Shown: one piece after another, positions 47,911 to 50,287 of the stretch
Position numbering within the stretch: position 1 is the first letter of the stretch
Layout of the letters: every line of letters begins with the position of its first letter
DNA from: Perkinsus chesapeaki
Lineage: Eukaryota; Perkinsozoa; Perkinsida; Perkinsidae
Reading direction: 5' to 3'
Assembly (NCBI GenBank): GCA_013115145.1
Contig: JAAPAO010000226.1
Span: forward strand, 1 to 50,287
Length of the DNA: 50,287 nucleotides
Notes under the pieces: model-generated
Databases searched by the model: none
What the model was told of the DNA's origin: nothing
What the model saw: the letters and a program-made list of their open reading frames with translations, nothing else
Program-made: the position numbers and the translations under genes

Positions 47911-48488
47911 CTACACTGGATGAGGGGTTGATTTCACGAATAAGCGGGATTAATCATCACTAGTTGATGCGTGACGCGGTCGACGACGTGGTATTCTCTG
48001 TCACAAAAGCGTGACTTAGATCTGCTATCAATTGTTGGCCCATTGCCGAATAGTCAGTAATACCAACCGAGTATCCGGAAGTGCGAAAACCTATGCGGTG
48101 TCAATGATGAAGATACTCCTGCCTGGGTGCACTGAAGTTCAGCGACGTACTGTACAGTGGCTATAGCATGGAGCCGAGGCCTGTCTGATGGCTCTCAAAA
48201 CGATTTCTTCCAGCTGAAAGCCAGATGCCTGATGAAAACGGATAAGTGGCTCATGCAGTATTAAGTTTCGAGTTTTTAGAGATATTATAGTTCCTAAAAT
48301 GATGAGGCAAGTTGTAACCCCACGGCAAGTTGCAACTTGGGCACAAGGGACACGATACAAATCCTTCCAGGACCGAACTACTACAGCTAGATTGAGTGTG
48401 GTGTCTACTTCAATCAATTCATTCATGAATAGTTACATTCGGAAATATTTCATAATTCTTCAAGTTATTTACTTTTCCGGTTCCTCCA
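47911..48488. other. Intergenic region upstream of the secreted Thr-rich gene
   Basis: Probably the promoter of the gene starting at 48489. A 95-codon minus-strand ATG frame (48139-48426) is present, but nothing supports it as a gene. Confidence 0.35.
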
Positions 48489-49355
48489 ATGCGTTTCTCA
48501 GTTTCTACCATTGCCATCACCAGTATTGTTGCGGTAGCCACTGCCACCGAAGATGCTTGCTCGAAGATGTGCAACGATATCAACGGTTGCCGTGTGTCAA
48601 AGCATGGCTCATACTGCAAAGGATGGATGACACCTTCTGTATGCTTTGGTATCGTTAAGATAACCGACGGGTCCTACTGCTTCCAGCCCGGTGATGACAG
48701 CTGCGTTGGTGAAGCCGTGTCTTGCAACATGGGCCCCGTGACCACCGCTGAGCCTACCGAATCTCCGGTGACAACTCCTACAGCAACTACAACTGAATCC
48801 TATACCACTGGTGCTCCTGTTGAGACCACCACTACTGCAGTAGTAACCACGGCTGCACCCGCGACCACCACTGAAGGAGTAGCAACCACTACGACTCCTA
48901 AGGAGACTACTGTAGCAACCACTACCACTCCTAAGGAGACTACTGTGGCAACCACTACCACTCCTAAGGAGACTACTGTAGCAACCACTACGACTCCTAA
49001 GGAGACTACTGTAGCAACCACTACTGTTGCTTCTACTACTACAACCACTACCACAACCAAGGCAACTACCGCGGCCCCTCCTTTCGGTGGCCAATTCTGC
49101 GGTAATGTGATGGGTCAGAGTTTCAAGGTTGACTTCGCCTCTAATGGCCGCGCTACTATTAATGTGATGGGTATGTCAGCTGGTGCTGACTACACTGTTG
49201 ATGGAGATGCTATCGAGTTCTCCAATTATGATCCTATGCTTGCCAAGTTGATGAATCAGTTTGGTATTAACAGCATTGATGCTACCATTGTTAGCCCAGA
49301 TTCTGTTCATATTAAGATCGGTTTCCTTGTCAACACCACTATCACCAAGTGCTAA
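48489..49355 (+). CDS. Secreted Cys-rich, Thr-rich (mucin-like) protein
   Basis: 288 residues, single exon, ATG 48489. Residues 1-20 (MRFSVSTIAITSIVAVATAT) form a signal peptide. Residues about 21-75 hold eight Cys (DACSKMCNDINGCRV...YCKGWMTPSVCFG...YCFQPGDDSCVGEAVSC), suggesting a disulfide-bonded module. Residues about 80-195 are Thr/Pro/Ala-rich with four ATTTTPKETTV repeats, likely heavily O-glycosylated. The last 90 residues (GGQFCGNVMGQSFKVDFASN to VNTTITKC) form a beta-rich globular domain. No GPI signal or membrane helix is seen after it, so release or wall attachment is inferred. I believe this architecture occurs among Perkinsus secreted proteins, but that rests on memory. Confidence 0.75.
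   Translation: MRFSVSTIAITSIVAVATATEDACSKMCNDINGCRVSKHGSYCKGWMTPSVCFGIVKITDGSYCFQPGDDSCVGEAVSCNMGPVTTAEPTESPVTTPTATTTESYTTGAPVETTTTAVVTTAAPATTTEGVATTTTPKETTVATTTTPKETTVATTTTPKETTVATTTTPKETTVATTTVASTTTTTTTTKATTAAPPFGGQFCGNVMGQSFKVDFASNGRATINVMGMSAGADYTVDGDAIEFSNYDPMLAKLMNQFGINSIDATIVSPDSVHIKIGFLVNTTITKC
48882..49013 (+). repeat. Four 33-bp tandem repeats (coding)
   Basis: Four consecutive in-frame copies, each encoding ATTTTPKETTV, differ only at a few positions (for example ACG/ACC and GTA/GTG). They form the Thr-rich stalk of the secreted protein. Near identity implies recent expansion by unequal exchange or slippage. Confidence 0.9.
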
Positions 49356-50287
49356 GCTTCCACTTTTTGACCAATTTTCCGTCGCTGCTTGAAATGCTGT
49401 TCATAAGAATATCACACAGAAGGTTGAGTTGTATGAGTCAATGAAATGCTCAGTCTTCACTTTCTCCGTCGCTTTTGTTTGTGTAACGACTAACGCCTGT
49501 GAACTCTCAAACGTATGGTCATGGAAGGCAGCGCTCCGTGTCGTGTCCGTCTGGATTTCGATCATTTAGGGGAAGTATTTAGCCATTCGTCTGCCAGACA
49601 TCCACCATCCCATCTAGTAGCCTGTCGTCATTCAATTCCATCTTCTAGGCGAGACCACACTTCATCCTCTCATTATCACCGAGTCGATGTCACCGGTTTG
49701 ATAACCTCTTGCACTGACGACTGCTGTAGCGGGGCCGCCTTGCGGCACAGTGTTCTCTGATAACTTACTTCCATCCAACGTGTCTTAGACTTGTTTAGCG
49801 CTTTATAGACAATATAGCTCACCTTTAGAAATGAAAGACAGTGTAAAACAATGGCAGACTGGTTTCGATCATGTCTCCAAGCTCCATTTGTAGGTACTTC
49901 AACTGAGTCGATGCTCTACTAGTAGTCTGTTTTTAAGTGCAAAGAAGCTACAGACACAGACCGAAGGACTTGCATGAGACCGGAACGGAGTTGTCGGGTT
50001 ACATATGGCCGCTCAGCCATCTATATGTGACGCAATTTGAGGACTATATACAGGAATGTCGGCAGCCACCACTGAGGCTTCGAAGGCCGCAGTAAACTCT
50101 CATCAGCTTTGATCTCCTTCTAGGACACTTACGGAGAGAATACAAGGACAACGAATCAGCTTATATACTAGCTTTTACCCATTGATTCACTTACACACCC
50201 ACGCAATACAAAAGAACTAAACAGATAAGTGTTGAGGTCTATTCGTTCAAGCGAATTTAACCTACAGTCAAACAGAGACAAACGATA
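49356..50287. other. Right-end region, nothing recognised
   Basis: About 930 bases after the secreted-protein gene. Short frames exist on plus (49515-49760), but their composition is not protein-like. No RNA gene is recognised. Confidence 0.35.

Noticed and set aside
48800-49094. Long minus-strand frames rich in Val or in Ser/Gly/Cys opposite the Thr repeats
   Set aside because: They are the antisense reflection of the 33-bp Thr/Pro repeats of the plus-strand gene.

Overview
This window looks like a gene-dense nuclear segment of a flagellated alveolate protist. A Perkinsus-like perkinsozoan is my best guess, by inference. The reasons are intergenic gaps that are often only 30-300 bp, many very short GT-AG introns (about 29-60 nt) that can be read by restoring conserved protein frames, three probable flagellar genes, a lone AP2-domain protein, and a secreted Thr-rich protein with a Cys-rich N-terminus. 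It is clearly not bacterial, and no intact mobile element or CRISPR array was seen.

Layout. 1-7.6 kb: two 3-ketoacyl-CoA synthase (FAE1/KCS-type) paralogues on the minus strand (the first cut by the window edge) flank a small divergent gene pair and a complete kinesin-9 gene on plus. 7.8-9.4 kb: an ANP32-like acidic leucine-rich protein (+). 9.6-16.6 kb: adenylosuccinate lyase, a DUF2009 protein and an AP2-domain protein, all minus. 16.8-25.4 kb: a plus-strand run with a PDCD4-like triple-MA3 protein, an NHL beta-propeller protein, a methyltransferase and two tandem CCCH zinc-finger paralogues. 25.7-43.2 kb: nine consecutive minus-strand genes, namely an intronless P5-type ATPase, a basic TPX2-like protein, VPS51, an unknown protein, the strawberry-notch helicase SBNO, a protein with repeated DYNI(L/I)(S/T)N motifs, HPPD, a small possibly mitochondrial protein and an endonuclease III with an ankyrin-like tail. 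43.5-49.4 kb: galactokinase, a MYCBP-like protein, a small unknown gene, a secreted-protein fragment and the secreted Thr-rich protein.

The genes form no operon or single pathway. Themes are flagellar function (kinesin-9, MYCBP/FAP174-like, the DYNI-motif protein), RNA and translation control (MA3 protein, CCCH pair), lipid elongation (KCS pair), chromatin and repair (SBNO, NTH1, ANP32) and metabolism (ADSL, HPPD, GALK). Intron boundaries were deduced by eye from frame continuity, so exon ends are good but unverified. The most unusual signals are tRNA-like segments inside spliceosomal introns, a P5 ATPase whose phosphorylation motif reads DKTNT, an endonuclease III without its Fe-S cysteines but with an ankyrin-like tail, an AT-hook/His-rich insertion inside the SBNO helicase core, a rearranged CCCH finger, and a gene-conversion tract between the KCS paralogues.
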